Shown: positions 28,442 to 37,240 of the stretch, piece by piece
Layout: every line of letters starts with the position of its first letter
How positions within the stretch are numbered: the stretch's first letter is position 1
Source of the DNA: Actinomycetota bacterium
GTDB taxonomy: Bacteria > Actinomycetota > Acidimicrobiia > Acidimicrobiales > Acidimicrobilacustridaceae
Length of the DNA stretch: 43,858 nucleotides
Assembly: GCA_009700115.1 (NCBI GenBank)
Contig: WLMU01000008.1
Location: forward strand, 1 to 43,858
Direction of reading: 5' to 3'
Notes under the pieces: generated by a model
Seen by the model: only the letters and a program-made list of their open reading frames with translations
What the model was told of the DNA's origin: nothing
Database searches by the model: none
Made by a program: the position numbers and the translations under genes

Positions 28442-29459
28442 TCGCCGACTTCTCGTCGTGGCCACCAAATTGCTTACGCATCGCCGAAAGTAGCTTGTCC
28501 GCGTAATCGGCCTCGCCCCGAGAGGTGAAGCGCTCGTAGAGAGACGTCGTAAGAATCGGAGCCGGTGCACCAATGTCGATGGCAGCAAGGCTGGTCCAAC
28601 GCCCTTCACCAGAATCACTCACGCGACCAGCAAACGTGTCGAGTTGTGGATCTTCCACCAAAGCCGCAGCCGTGAGGTCGAGCAACCAAGAAGCCACGAC
28701 ACTTCCGCGGCGCCAAACTTCTGATACCGACTCGATATCAATGTCGTACTGGTAATACTTCGGCTCGCGCAGCGGCGTTGTTTCTGCATCGTTTTCTCGA
28801 ACGACTTTGCCAGCATTCGCGTGCTTGAGAATGTTGAGACCCTCTGCGTATGCGGCCATAAGTCCGTACTCAATGCCGTTGTGCACCATTTTCACAAAGT
28901 GGCCTGCTCCCGCGGGACCGCAATGCAGCCAACCGTGTTCTTCGGGCATGTAGTCGCCTGTGCGACCGGGAGTGCGCTCGGCATCGCCAACGCCTGGAGC
29001 AATCGTGCGAAAGATCGGCTCGAGATGCGTGACGATTTCATCCTCGCCGCCGATCATGAGACAGAAACCTCGATCGAGGCCGAAGACACCACCACTGGTG
29101 CCAACGTCGACATAATGAACGCCTTTCGGCGCGAGCGCCTCGGCACGGTCGACATCGTCGCGGTAGTAGGTGTTTCCTCCGTCGATCACAATGTCGCCCG
29201 ACTCCATAAGCGCGGCAAGGTCAGCCACGGTGCCGCCGGCATATGCCGCCGGGACCATCACCCACGCAGCGCGGGGCACATCAAGCTTCGCGACGAAATC
29301 AGCGAGATCGTTGGCTCCGGTGATGGAATCACTCTCGGCCGCGAGGGTTGCGACCGCCTTGGCGTCGACATCAAACACCACGCAGGTATGACCATCGCGA
29401 ACAAGACGACGAACGAGATTTGCACCCATACGTCCGAGACCCACCATGCCGAGCTGCAT
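28431..29459 (-). CDS. gnd: 6-phosphogluconate dehydrogenase, short decarboxylating form
   Basis: Oxidatively decarboxylates 6-phosphogluconate to ribulose-5-phosphate. The ATG at 29459 has AAAGGA and places the Rossmann motif at the N-terminus (MQLGMVGLGRMGANLV), giving 342 residues; the upstream open frame to 29618 is not used. Further marks are VDVGTSGGVFGLDRG and HCGPAGAGHFVKMVHNGIEYG, the substrate-binding and Lys/His/Asn active-site block. The size fits the short bacterial (Gnd/YqeC-like, often NAD-linked) class, not the 470-residue form. It opens the leftward sugar-phosphate cluster; zwf and pgl are not in the window, so the oxidative branch is completed elsewhere. Confidence 0.93.
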   Translation of the reverse strand: MQLGMVGLGRMGANLVRRLVRDGHTCVVFDVDAKAVATLAAESDSITGANDLADFVAKLDVPRAAWVMVPAAYAGGTVADLAALMESGDIVIDGGNTYYRDDVDRAEALAPKGVHYVDVGTSGGVFGLDRGFCLMIGGEDEIVTHLEPIFRTIAPGVGDAERTPGRTGDYMPEEHGWLHCGPAGAGHFVKMVHNGIEYGLMAAYAEGLNILKHANAGKVVRENDAETTPLREPKYYQYDIDIESVSEVWRRGSVVASWLLDLTAAALVEDPQLDTFAGRVSDSGEGRWTSLAAIDIGAPAPILTTSLYERFTSRGEADYADKLLSAMRKQFGGHDEKSASGS

Positions 29460-29601
29460 CAGTTTCCTTTCGATCCCGCCATTCAGCGAGGCCCCCATCC
29501 TGCCAAACCCCGGATCGCCCTGCTGCAGCCCCGAGCCGCCCTGCGGGATTAGCCCCTGATCTGTGGCATGGTTTGGCGGTTCGAGGGCGAGGGATACGTC
29601 A

Positions 29602-31905
29602 ATGACCGCTGCATCCAATCATCAGGCCGCGGCGCCAAAGCGCAAACGCACCGTCCGCCATGTCGGTTCGCTCTTCTGCGCGTTCCTCTTCTTCTTGACG
29701 TTCACACTTGGCGTCACGTCGATTTGGGCCCGCGTGACGGTCTTCGATTCTGCGCGATTCGCGCAACGAGCCGAGAAAATTCTGGATTCTGATGCAGTCC
29801 GAACGAAACTTGCCGACGAACTCACCGACGCAATCGTCAACTCAGGCCCATCGAATCTCGCGTCGTTCCGAACTGTCATCAGGACCTCACTTGATCCGAT
29901 TATGCAGACACCTGCATTTCGCTCGATCTTTCGTAGAGCGCTCGCCACCGGCCACGGCTACATCTTCACAAAAAGCGGCAATACCGCAGTCATCAACCTC
30001 AGCGAAGGACTCGGCGTTCTTTCGGGAAGTCTCCAAGCCACAAACCCAGATCTAGCAAATTCAATTCCTGCAGGTTCATCGCAACTTCTCGTCAAGATCG
30101 GCGACAACACACGCGGACTTGGGCTCTGGCGCATCGCCGAAAAACTGACCTACGCGGGGATTGGACTCTCAATCGCCGCTGCATTCTTTGCGCTAGCGAC
30201 GATCTTCCTTGACTCCGACAGGCGTCGTTCCGTCTTTGCGCTCGGGATCTCAGGGGCGTTTGGTGGAATCGTCATGTTTGCGATTGCAACAGTCGTTCCG
30301 ATTATCGCCGGCTCTTACGCAAACGACCCTGACACCCAGCGTGCTTACGTCGCAGCAACACAACTATTTATCAGCGATTTTCGACTGCTTTCCATCTGGA
30401 TCATTGGCGCTGGAGTCGTACTTTGCGCATTTTCTACTGCCACGACTCCGCACGGCAGCGTTGTCACCGTTGGATCGACAATCACTCGATTGCGCAACTC
30501 CGTTGAACGATTCAAACCCAAAACACAACGAGGCCGAATCGCACACGCTCTCCTACTTATGTTGGGCGGCCTTCTCGTGATCATTCAGCGAGAAACAGTC
30601 ATCCCCCTAGTTGTCATTCTCGCTGGTGCAGTGCTCGCGTACGTAGGTTCGGTCCAATTACTAGCGATTGTCGGACGACATTCGGAGACCACGACTCGCA
30701 GCCTCATCGCGTCTGACATCAAGAAATTTCGATTCACTAGCGCGGTTACAAGAATTGCATTTGTCTCACTCGCGCTCCTTGTGGTGATCGGTGCAGGCGC
30801 ATGGCTTTCCACTTCGGGAGCCCGGAGCAAAACCGCTCAGAACGATCAGCAGAAGTGCAACGGTTCGGCGTCGTTATGCAACAAGCCGCTCAACGAAGTC
30901 GCATTCCTAGGAGCACATAATGCGATGTCAACTGCCGCTGATCCAGGTTGGTTGTTTTATGAACAGTCCCGGAGCATTCCTGCACAATTGAATTACGGCG
31001 TTCGTGCTTTGCTCGTCAAGACCCATTACGGCATACCCACGACAGTCAACGTGACCGGCGCCAATTTAGTAATTACCGACAGCCTCGCTGAACTCACCGT
31101 CAATCCCATCGATCGCGATGATCAGTACTCCGAGGCACAACAAGCGAAAGCCAAACAGCTGCAGGCGGATATCAAAGTCGACCCGAAACTTCGAGACGTG
31201 TACCTGTGCCACGTCTATTGCGAATACGGCGCAACAAAGTTCACAACAGCGCTTTCTTACATTAATCAGTTCCTCATCACTAACCCTGACAATGTCATCA
31301 TGCTGTTCGTCGGCGATTACGTCTCTAAGGCCGATACAGAGAAGGCGCTGCGCGAGGCGAAGGTCTTCGACAGGGTCATGGACTTCGACCCCAGTGCTCG
31401 CATGCCCACACTCGGCCAGCTCATCAATTCCAAACGAAACATCGTTTTACTTTCGGAGTTCAGCGGAGCTCCTCCCTCTTGGAACACCCGCGGTTATGGA
31501 GTCTTCCAGGACACCCCGTACACGTTCCGCAAGGATTCGGCGCTCTACTCCCCTGGTTCACCGAAGTACACCGGTACCGACACCGTGACTGGGCCTGTCG
31601 AAGCCACTGTCCCTGCTGCCGACGGAACCCAAACGTGGACGAAAGACTGGGCTGGTCTCCCGAGTTGCGCACCCAACCGGGGGTCCCCGAGTTCACCGCT
31701 TTTCCAAATCAACCACTGGGTCACACCAGCGGGATCAGCTCCTACGGTGCGCCAGGCAAAGACCGTGAACGCCTATGACGTCCTCATGCCTCGAGTCAAA
31801 GACTGCATGAAGCAACGGGACCTCTTCCCGAGCATCATCGCGGTCAATTTCGCCGAGACCGGCGATGCGCTGAGGGTTGTTAACGAACTGAATGCACCCG
31901 ACTGA
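29602..31905 (+). CDS. Multi-membrane protein with extracytoplasmic PI-PLC-like phosphodiesterase domain
   Basis: 767 residues from the ATG at 29602 (GAGGG upstream), chosen over 29563. Membrane segments lie near 23-45, 180-202, 208-235, 257-277, 313-330, 336-360 and 380-403, with a long external loop (45-180). The C-terminal ~340 residues are outside and resemble PI-PLC X-like (TIM-barrel) phosphodiesterases: the FLGAHNAMS motif with His439 matches the first catalytic His, and YLCHVYCEYG with His537 the second, followed by a FVGDYV strand. The metal and specificity residues cannot be verified by eye. The target may be a phosphoinositol- or glycerol-based lipid or surface glycan; actinobacterial PI-mannosides are a guess. 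It stands alone, divergent from gnd. Confidence 0.78.
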   Translation: MTAASNHQAAAPKRKRTVRHVGSLFCAFLFFLTFTLGVTSIWARVTVFDSARFAQRAEKILDSDAVRTKLADELTDAIVNSGPSNLASFRTVIRTSLDPIMQTPAFRSIFRRALATGHGYIFTKSGNTAVINLSEGLGVLSGSLQATNPDLANSIPAGSSQLLVKIGDNTRGLGLWRIAEKLTYAGIGLSIAAAFFALATIFLDSDRRRSVFALGISGAFGGIVMFAIATVVPIIAGSYANDPDTQRAYVAATQLFISDFRLLSIWIIGAGVVLCAFSTATTPHGSVVTVGSTITRLRNSVERFKPKTQRGRIAHALLLMLGGLLVIIQRETVIPLVVILAGAVLAYVGSVQLLAIVGRHSETTTRSLIASDIKKFRFTSAVTRIAFVSLALLVVIGAGAWLSTSGARSKTAQNDQQKCNGSASLCNKPLNEVAFLGAHNAMSTAADPGWLFYEQSRSIPAQLNYGVRALLVKTHYGIPTTVNVTGANLVITDSLAELTVNPIDRDDQYSEAQQAKAKQLQADIKVDPKLRDVYLCHVYCEYGATKFTTALSYINQFLITNPDNVIMLFVGDYVSKADTEKALREAKVFDRVMDFDPSARMPTLGQLINSKRNIVLLSEFSGAPPSWNTRGYGVFQDTPYTFRKDSALYSPGSPKYTGTDTVTGPVEATVPAADGTQTWTKDWAGLPSCAPNRGSPSSPLFQINHWVTPAGSAPTVRQAKTVNAYDVLMPRVKDCMKQRDLFPSIIAVNFAETGDALRVVNELNAPD

Positions 31906-32000
31906 GTCAAAGACCCCGCCAGATGGGCTCAGCGGGCGGTGGGCCGATAGATTCAATCCCCTGAACGCCCGGCCGATCCGGGTCATGAGAAGGGGAAGTC

Positions 32001-33461
32001 ATGCTGACGTACGACAAGTTCTTCATCGGTGGCGAGTGGGTTGAGCCAGCCGGGAACGAAACGCTCAAGGTGCTCTCACCAACGACCGAAGAGGTCATCG
32101 GTTCCGTTCCTGTTGCGACCAACGCCGACATGGATCGAGCTGTTGCCGCAGCCAAGGCTGCACTCACCGGCCCTTGGGCCGACTACACGCCGCAAGAGCG
32201 TTCCGCTCTGCTCGCGAAGGTTGCCGAGCTCCTCACCGCTCGTCAGGAAGAGTTCACCAACCTCATCGTGAGCGAAGTTGGCGCTCCGTACTACTTCTCC
32301 ATGTTCGGTCAGGTTCTGTCCGCAACCATGGTGCTCAACTCCTTTGCACAGCACACGCTGAACTTCCCATTCGAAGAACGTCGTGACGGCGCCCTCGGTG
32401 GACAGATCATTGTTCGCCGCGAACCAGTCGGCGTTTGCGCCGGCATCATTCCGTGGAATGTGCCTCTGTTCATCACCACCCTCAAGGTTGGCCCGACGCT
32501 TGCTTCGGGTTCGACCATCGTGTTGAAGCCCGCTCCGGAGACTCCTCTCGATGCCAACCTCTTCGCCGAGGTCCTCATCGAAGCAGGCGTTCCTGCTGGC
32601 GTCATCAACATCGTTCCGGCTGACCGCGAGGTCGGCGAATACCTCGTCCGTCATCCTGACGTCGACAAGGTCAGCTTCACTGGTTCAACCGCAGCCGGTC
32701 GCAAGATCGGTGCAATCTGTGGCGAGCAACTCAAGCGCTGCACACTCGAGCTTGGTGGCAAGTCCGCTGCAATCATTTGCGACGACGCCAACATCGAAGA
32801 AGCAGTTGGTCACATCATTCAGGGTGGCCTCATGAACAACGGTCAGGCCTGCGTGGCACTCACTCGCGTTCTTGCTCCAGCCAGCAAATACGACGAGATC
32901 CGCGATGCACTCGCTGCTGCAGTGAGCGCGCAGGTAGCCGGTGACCCCGCCAATCCCGAGAACATGTGTGGACCACTCATCGCCGAGCGTCAGCGTGAAC
33001 GCGTCGAGGGATACATCGCCAAGGGCAAGGCCGAAGGTGCAACCGTTGTTGTCGGTGGCGGTCGTCCCGACGAAGCAAAGGGCCACTACGTGTCCCCCAC
33101 GCTTTTCGCCGATGTCACCAACGACATGACCATCGCCCGTGAAGAAATCTTCGGACCAGTGCTGTCGCTCATCAAGTACGACACCCTCGAAGATGCCATC
33201 GCCATTGCGAATGACAACGACTACGGCCTTGCCGGCGCCTGCTACACCGCAGACATCGAAAAGGGCATCAACGTTGCTCGCAAGGTCCGCACTGGCACGT
33301 TTGGTGTCAACACGGCTCAGGGCATGGACTTCAACGGCCCGTTCGGTGGCTTCAAGAGCTCGGGCGTTGGCCGCGAGCTTGGCCCCGAAGGCATCGAAGC
33401 ATTCTGCGAGTGCAAGACCATCTCGCTTCCCGGTGGCATTGATCTTCCGATCGGCGGCTGA
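32001..33461 (+). CDS. Aldehyde dehydrogenase (NAD(P)-dependent)
   Basis: Oxidises an aldehyde to the acid. The 486 residues are of normal length and carry NAD-binding IIPWNVPLF and FTGSTAAGRKIG, general-base Glu250 in TLELGGKSA and the nucleophile Cys284 in NNGQACVALTR, then the C-terminal EEIFGPVLS and GPFGGFKSSGVGRELG signatures. All catalytic residues are there. The ATG at 32001 has AGGGGAAGTC. Codon use is markedly biased to C-ending codons (ATC, TTC, AAG), pointing to strong expression. Substrate is not deducible; the group of aldehyde dehydrogenases closest in motif includes many medium-chain and aromatic-aldehyde enzymes. It is a single-gene unit closed by the terminator 33487-33525. 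Confidence 0.93.
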   Translation: MLTYDKFFIGGEWVEPAGNETLKVLSPTTEEVIGSVPVATNADMDRAVAAAKAALTGPWADYTPQERSALLAKVAELLTARQEEFTNLIVSEVGAPYYFSMFGQVLSATMVLNSFAQHTLNFPFEERRDGALGGQIIVRREPVGVCAGIIPWNVPLFITTLKVGPTLASGSTIVLKPAPETPLDANLFAEVLIEAGVPAGVINIVPADREVGEYLVRHPDVDKVSFTGSTAAGRKIGAICGEQLKRCTLELGGKSAAIICDDANIEEAVGHIIQGGLMNNGQACVALTRVLAPASKYDEIRDALAAAVSAQVAGDPANPENMCGPLIAERQRERVEGYIAKGKAEGATVVVGGGRPDEAKGHYVSPTLFADVTNDMTIAREEIFGPVLSLIKYDTLEDAIAIANDNDYGLAGACYTADIEKGINVARKVRTGTFGVNTAQGMDFNGPFGGFKSSGVGRELGPEGIEAFCECKTISLPGGIDLPIGG

Positions 33462-33486
33462 TCGCTCCACCAACGTTGTGCAGTAC

Positions 33487-33525
33487 CCGGGGGTCGACCA
33501 CATGGTCGGCCCCCGGTTTCGTTTT
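33487..33525 (+). terminator. Intrinsic terminator after the aldehyde dehydrogenase
   Basis: A 13-bp stem with one G-U pair (33487-33499 with 33504-33516) closes on ACAT and is followed by TTTCGTTTT. It is 25 nt past the stop on plus and just short of the end of the opposing gene, so it also separates convergent transcripts. Confidence 0.9.
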
Positions 33526-33530
33526 GCGAC

Positions 33531-34838
33531 TTAGTTGTCTGGACCCCAGGCCACGACAGAGCCAGCAAGATCGACGAACTCTGCGGCGGCGGAAAGATCT
33601 ACGGCGATGCCGGTGACGCTCATGCCTGAATCGCTCATGGCCGCAACGAGATTTGCTCGGTGTTGTGAAGGGTCGCTGCCAGCAACATCATCGCCCCAGT
33701 GCTCAACAACAATGCCGAGGTCGAGAGATGCGGCAAGATCGAGCAACTCGTTCTCAAGCAATCCACCCGGCGTCGTAATTGCCACTGAACGAGTGCCGTC
33801 GAGAGCAGCAACGATCGCCGCTGCGATCGCGAATCCATCGGCCACGCGGGCAGGAACAACAACGCGACCCATCGGAACAGGAACAACACCGCGAGCGAAC
33901 CAAAAACCTGCAGCGCCGGCATCGACGTAAATCTGGACATCACTGTCGATTGCATCGAAGACATCGAGCACTGCGCGAACTGGATGTAACGGCGCCGTGT
34001 TCGTATCACGATGATCACCGAAGACCGCAGCGCATGCCTCGACGAGCGACGAGCGAACAGGTGCGAGTTCCTCCGTGGGCCAGTCTGTTGCGAGGAAAGG
34101 TAGATGCCACGGCTCAACTTCAAGGAGTTGCGCGTTCACCGGAAGTGACTCGCCGAGTTCGTCATCGTCGACACCAACCGCGATCACGAGTTCGCACTCA
34201 TCGAGACCACCGAGCGCTGGATCATCACACTGAATCCCGACGACACCACACCATGAAGGGTGATCGAACGAAACAACCCCGACCGCCCCCATCGTGGCCA
34301 TCACGCCAGCGCCAGTGCGCGCCACGAAATCGGCGACATCGGCCGCAACGCCATCGCGAAGTACGCCGGGGCCAACCACAATCATCGTTCGGAAGTCTGC
34401 GAGACCGGGAGAAAGCCGAAGGAGCTGATCGCTTCGCTGGAGCACCAAAGGTTGTGCTCCGTCAGGGGCTTGTGAAAGGAGGTCAAACGGAAGTTCGATC
34501 TCGGCTGCGCTAAACACCCGACCCAGCGACCAGCCCGCGATTGCAGCAGGTAAATCTTCGATGGCAACGGCAAGAGCCGCTGTCTCCTCGCCCGGTTGCG
34601 AAGAAAGACGCAACCGACGCCCAGAAAGAAGCGCAAGACCTGGTCGCGCATCGGGCGCAACTGACAGCCGTCCGTCAGCGTCAGCGAGTGCGATCGCGGC
34701 CGCTTCTGAAGCGACGGGGATGAGAGCAAGGCCTTCGAGTGCGTCGAGTCCGTGGCCGGGAGCAGCGAATGCTCGAGTTACTCCGGCTGCGCGCAAACAC
34801 CGCGAAACAAGCGAGGCGACTGACTCAGACGTAGTCAC
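33531..34838 (-). CDS. Degenerate ThDP-fold protein (acetolactate synthase-like)
   Basis: 435 residues from the GTG at 34838; an ATG at 34871 would add 11 residues and overlap the preceding gene. The layout follows ThDP enzymes: pyrimidine domain (RAAGVTRAFAAPGHGLDALE, with a Glu in VASEAAAIALADADGR where the catalytic Glu sits), a central Rossmann-like domain (about 150-280, VVGPGVLRDGVAADVADFVA), and a pyrophosphate-domain-like end. The GDG-x-N cofactor motif is missing: ITTPGGLLENELLDLA stands where GDG would be, and the pyrimidine domain is short (~110 residues). It has probably lost ThDP binding. It is third in an operon after two acyl-CoA dehydrogenase genes, starting 4 nt past the second. 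Role unknown. Confidence 0.65.
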   Translation of the reverse strand: MTTSESVASLVSRCLRAAGVTRAFAAPGHGLDALEGLALIPVASEAAAIALADADGRLSVAPDARPGLALLSGRRLRLSSQPGEETAALAVAIEDLPAAIAGWSLGRVFSAAEIELPFDLLSQAPDGAQPLVLQRSDQLLRLSPGLADFRTMIVVGPGVLRDGVAADVADFVARTGAGVMATMGAVGVVSFDHPSWCGVVGIQCDDPALGGLDECELVIAVGVDDDELGESLPVNAQLLEVEPWHLPFLATDWPTEELAPVRSSLVEACAAVFGDHRDTNTAPLHPVRAVLDVFDAIDSDVQIYVDAGAAGFWFARGVVPVPMGRVVVPARVADGFAIAAAIVAALDGTRSVAITTPGGLLENELLDLAASLDLGIVVEHWGDDVAGSDPSQHRANLVAAMSDSGMSVTGIAVDLSAAAEFVDLAGSVVAWGPDN

Positions 34839-34842
34839 GAAA

Positions 34843-35862
34843 TCAGGCGTCGAGCAACAGGTGAGCCACACGACGGCGATGCCATGCCGCGTCGCCCCAA
34901 CTTGATGCGAGCGCCCACGAACGCTTCAACCAGAAGTGAAGATCGTGTTCCGTCGTATAGCCAATGGCGCCGTGAGTTTGCAGCGCCTTTCGAGCAACAA
35001 CCTCGGCGGCATCGGATGCGAAACATTTCGCCATCGAAACTTCACGATCGACATCAGCCGAACTGTTGGCAAGACCATAGGCAGCAGCCCAAACTGCTGG
35101 TCGGGCGAACGACACTTTGAGTTCGGCATCGGCCAAGTGATGCTTCACGGCTTGGAAGCTACCGATCGGCACACCGAACTGCTTGCGGTCAGAGACATAG
35201 GCAACAGTCATCGCGATCATTTGTTCGGACAAGCCGATGAGTTGTGCGGCTGTCGCGGCAGCACCGCGGTCAAATGCTCGGTCCGCTGCTCGCAGAGCGG
35301 CATCGCCGGAAACGATGAGTTCCGCGTCGGCTTCGTCCCATTCGACGCTGAACAAACGACGTGCGCCATCGACGGAAATCTGAGGAGTCGAGCGAACGTG
35401 TTCGGCCGGAATGGCGAAGAGTTGATCGCCGCGCTGCGCAATCAAAAGGTTGGCAATGTGCATGTCGTTCACAAACGGCTGACCATCGAGTTGGACGGTT
35501 GCGATAACAGAACCGTCAGCAATGCCGGGCAACCACTTTTCGGCAATGGCCGCGGGAGCTGACTCGGCAAGAAGCGGAGCCACTACCGCAACAGTTTCAA
35601 CGAGCGGCGCCGGGTAGGCGTAGCGACCGGCTTCGGTCAGGATCGGCAGCAGATCGATCTCGTTCATTCCCATGCCACCAAAGGCTTCGGGGACGGTGAG
35701 GCCAATCACACCCATTTCAGCAAGGGCAGCCCAAATCGACGCGTCGCGACCGACCTCATCGTTCCATGACCAGCGCACCTTTTCTGGCGGGCATTCGTTA
35801 GCAAAGAACTCGGCAACTGCGTCACGAAACAACAGTTGATCGTCAGTGAAAGCGAAATTCAT
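34843..35862 (-). CDS. Acyl-CoA dehydrogenase, smaller subunit-type
   Basis: 339 residues with the acyl-CoA dehydrogenase layout: N-terminal helices (FAFTDDQLLFRDAVAEFF), a shortened beta domain and the C-terminal helical domain (RKQFGVPIGSFQAVKHHLAD, HGAIGYTTEHDLHFWLKR). The C-terminus stops at ALASSWGDAAWHRRRVAHLL without the usual YxGTxEIQ catalytic loop. In heteromeric actinobacterial dehydrogenases (ChsE-type) one subunit is shorter and lacks a catalytic Glu, and this protein fits that role. It starts 6 nt past the upstream acyl-CoA dehydrogenase gene, so an obligate pair is the best reading. The substrate is unknown; steroid or other CoA thioesters are only a suggestion. Confidence 0.88.
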   Translation of the reverse strand: MNFAFTDDQLLFRDAVAEFFANECPPEKVRWSWNDEVGRDASIWAALAEMGVIGLTVPEAFGGMGMNEIDLLPILTEAGRYAYPAPLVETVAVVAPLLAESAPAAIAEKWLPGIADGSVIATVQLDGQPFVNDMHIANLLIAQRGDQLFAIPAEHVRSTPQISVDGARRLFSVEWDEADAELIVSGDAALRAADRAFDRGAAATAAQLIGLSEQMIAMTVAYVSDRKQFGVPIGSFQAVKHHLADAELKVSFARPAVWAAAYGLANSSADVDREVSMAKCFASDAAEVVARKALQTHGAIGYTTEHDLHFWLKRSWALASSWGDAAWHRRRVAHLLLDA

Positions 35863-35868
35863 CTCGGC

Positions 35869-37047
35869 CTACTTCCGGGGCAGACCGAGCACGCGCTCGG
35901 CGACAACGTTGCGTTGGATTTCGTTTGTTCCTGCATAAATAGGGCCGCTTAGGGCGAACTCGAAGCCCTTCATCCACGCTCCACCGTCAACAGCACCAGC
36001 AGAGGTTTCGATGAGTTCGGCGGCGGGGCCCAACAATCGAAGTGCAGTCTCATTGAGTTTCACATCAAGTTCCGACCAGAAGATCTTGGTGAGACTTGAT
36101 CGAGCGCCCTGTGAAACACCGTTCACTAAACCAGTGACATCGGCAAGCGTGGCGAGTCGATAGGCCTCGGCTTCCATCCATGACTGAGCAACATCGCTAC
36201 GCAGAGAATCGATCCGCTCTGGATGTTCGCCGGCAGCAGCTTGACGCTTCCAAAGATCAACAAGCCGGTCAGCAGCAGCACAGAAACGACCAGGCGATCG
36301 CAGCGTGAGACCGCGTTCGGAAGAAGTGGTCGCCATCGCAACTCCCCATCCTTCGTTCACACCGCCTAACACCAAGTCATCGGCAACAAATACATCGTCG
36401 AAGAAGACTTCAGCGAAGCCTTCATCGCCGTCGAGACGCTCGACGCCACGCACAGTGACGCCAGAAGCATCAAGCGGAACCATCAGATAGGTCATTCCGC
36501 TGTGGCGCGCCGCCTCGGGGTCAGTGCGGAACAAACCGAACACCCAATTACAGAATGCACCGCGCGTTGTCCACGTCTTTTGTCCGTTAATGACCCAGCC
36601 GCCGCGCTCATCGTCGCGTGTTGCTCTGCTCTTGATGCCAGCAAGATCAGAACCGGCATCGGGTTCAGACCAACCCTGACACCACAGGTCATCGGCCGAG
36701 GCCATGCGCGGAAGAAAACGCGCCTTCTGCTCATCGGTTCCGTACTCAAAAATGGTTGGCGCCAAGAGGAAGATGCCGTTCTGTGTCACGCGCTGCGGAC
36801 CACCGACCCGGTAGTACTCCTCTTCAAAAATCAGCCACTCCCACAGCGACGCACCGCGTCCACCGAATTCCTCGGGCCACGAAACCACTGACCAACCAGC
36901 TTCAAAAAGTTTCTTTTCCCACTCGACGTGAAGAGCAAAGCCTTCGGCGGTATCGCCGGAAGGAAGGCCGACAGGAACATTGGCTTCGAGCCATTCTCGG
37001 GCTTCAGCCCGGAAGGCCTCTTCGGCCGGTGTGAAGGTCAGATCCAT
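35869..37047 (-). CDS. Acyl-CoA dehydrogenase, probable catalytic subunit
   Basis: FAD enzyme desaturating an acyl-CoA at the alpha-beta position. The ATG at 37047 has GGAG and gives 392 residues (MDLTFTPAEEAFRAEAREWL); the longer frame to 37143 is not needed. Visible are WCQGWSEPDAGSDLAG, the FAD-contact block GQKTWTTRGAFCNWVF and the C-terminal IYAGTNEIQRNVVAERVLG. The usual catalytic Glu of YEGT is Ala here, but Glu244 in TTSSERGLTLR sits where isovaleryl-CoA and ChsE-type enzymes hold theirs. It is first of the three-gene operon and starts 193 nt from the divergent amidohydrolase, next to the palindrome at 37159-37183. Confidence 0.9.
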   Translation of the reverse strand: MDLTFTPAEEAFRAEAREWLEANVPVGLPSGDTAEGFALHVEWEKKLFEAGWSVVSWPEEFGGRGASLWEWLIFEEEYYRVGGPQRVTQNGIFLLAPTIFEYGTDEQKARFLPRMASADDLWCQGWSEPDAGSDLAGIKSRATRDDERGGWVINGQKTWTTRGAFCNWVFGLFRTDPEAARHSGMTYLMVPLDASGVTVRGVERLDGDEGFAEVFFDDVFVADDLVLGGVNEGWGVAMATTSSERGLTLRSPGRFCAAADRLVDLWKRQAAAGEHPERIDSLRSDVAQSWMEAEAYRLATLADVTGLVNGVSQGARSSLTKIFWSELDVKLNETALRLLGPAAELIETSAGAVDGGAWMKGFEFALSGPIYAGTNEIQRNVVAERVLGLPRK

Positions 37048-37158
37048 GGGGACTCCGTTGGGGGAACGTTCGCTCCGGAGGGGCGATCGTAGGCCCTGAA
37101 CCACCGAGAGGTCAGGTTGAGCGACCCCAGCGACAAAGGTCACCCTCGACCACAGAGC

Positions 37159-37183
37159 AAAACCTGACGGGTCGTCAGGTTTT
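37159..37183. promoter_or_regulatory. 25-bp perfect palindrome, candidate repressor operator
   Basis: Arms of 11 bp (AAAACCTGACG / CGTCAGGTTTT) flank a GGT spacer. It lies in the divergent gap between the acyl-CoA dehydrogenase operon (starts at 37047) and the amidohydrolase (starts at 37241). Size and symmetry are those of dimeric TetR-type operators. It overlaps the proposed -35 box of the amidohydrolase promoter. No regulator gene lies in the window, so the protein that binds is unknown. A terminator is unlikely as no gene ends here. Confidence 0.65.
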
Positions 37184-37193
37184 CTCCTAAAGT
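37164..37193 (+). promoter_or_regulatory. Possible promoter of the amidohydrolase gene
   Basis: CTGACG (37164-37169) and TAAAGT (37188-37193) are spaced 18 nt. The -10 fits the actinobacterial TANNNT pattern; the -35 is imperfect. A start near 37200 would give a ~40-nt leader with GAGGAG before the ATG at 37241. The -35 lies within the palindrome, consistent with repression. Confidence 0.4.
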
Positions 37194-37240
37194 CGGATCA
37201 GCGGGGAACAGCCCCGACACCAGCGCCCTCGAGGAGAGCC

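Noticed and set aside
27500-28618. Full-length frame of the aldose epimerase starting at 28618
   Set aside because: The first ~50 residues overlap gnd in a different frame and are unlike the family N-terminus; the GTG near the gnd stop fits the usual length.
28821-29552. Plus-strand 243-residue frame
   Set aside because: Antisense to gnd; composition is that of a reversed coding strand.
29502-29577. Distant inverted repeat GCCAAACC / GGTTTGGC in the gnd / PLC-like intergenic region
   Set aside because: Only 8 bp with a 60-nt spacer; chance occurrence is likely and no structure is evident.
32685-33503. Minus-strand 272-residue frame
   Set aside because: Antisense to the aldehyde dehydrogenase and covers its terminator; the plus gene has all catalytic residues.
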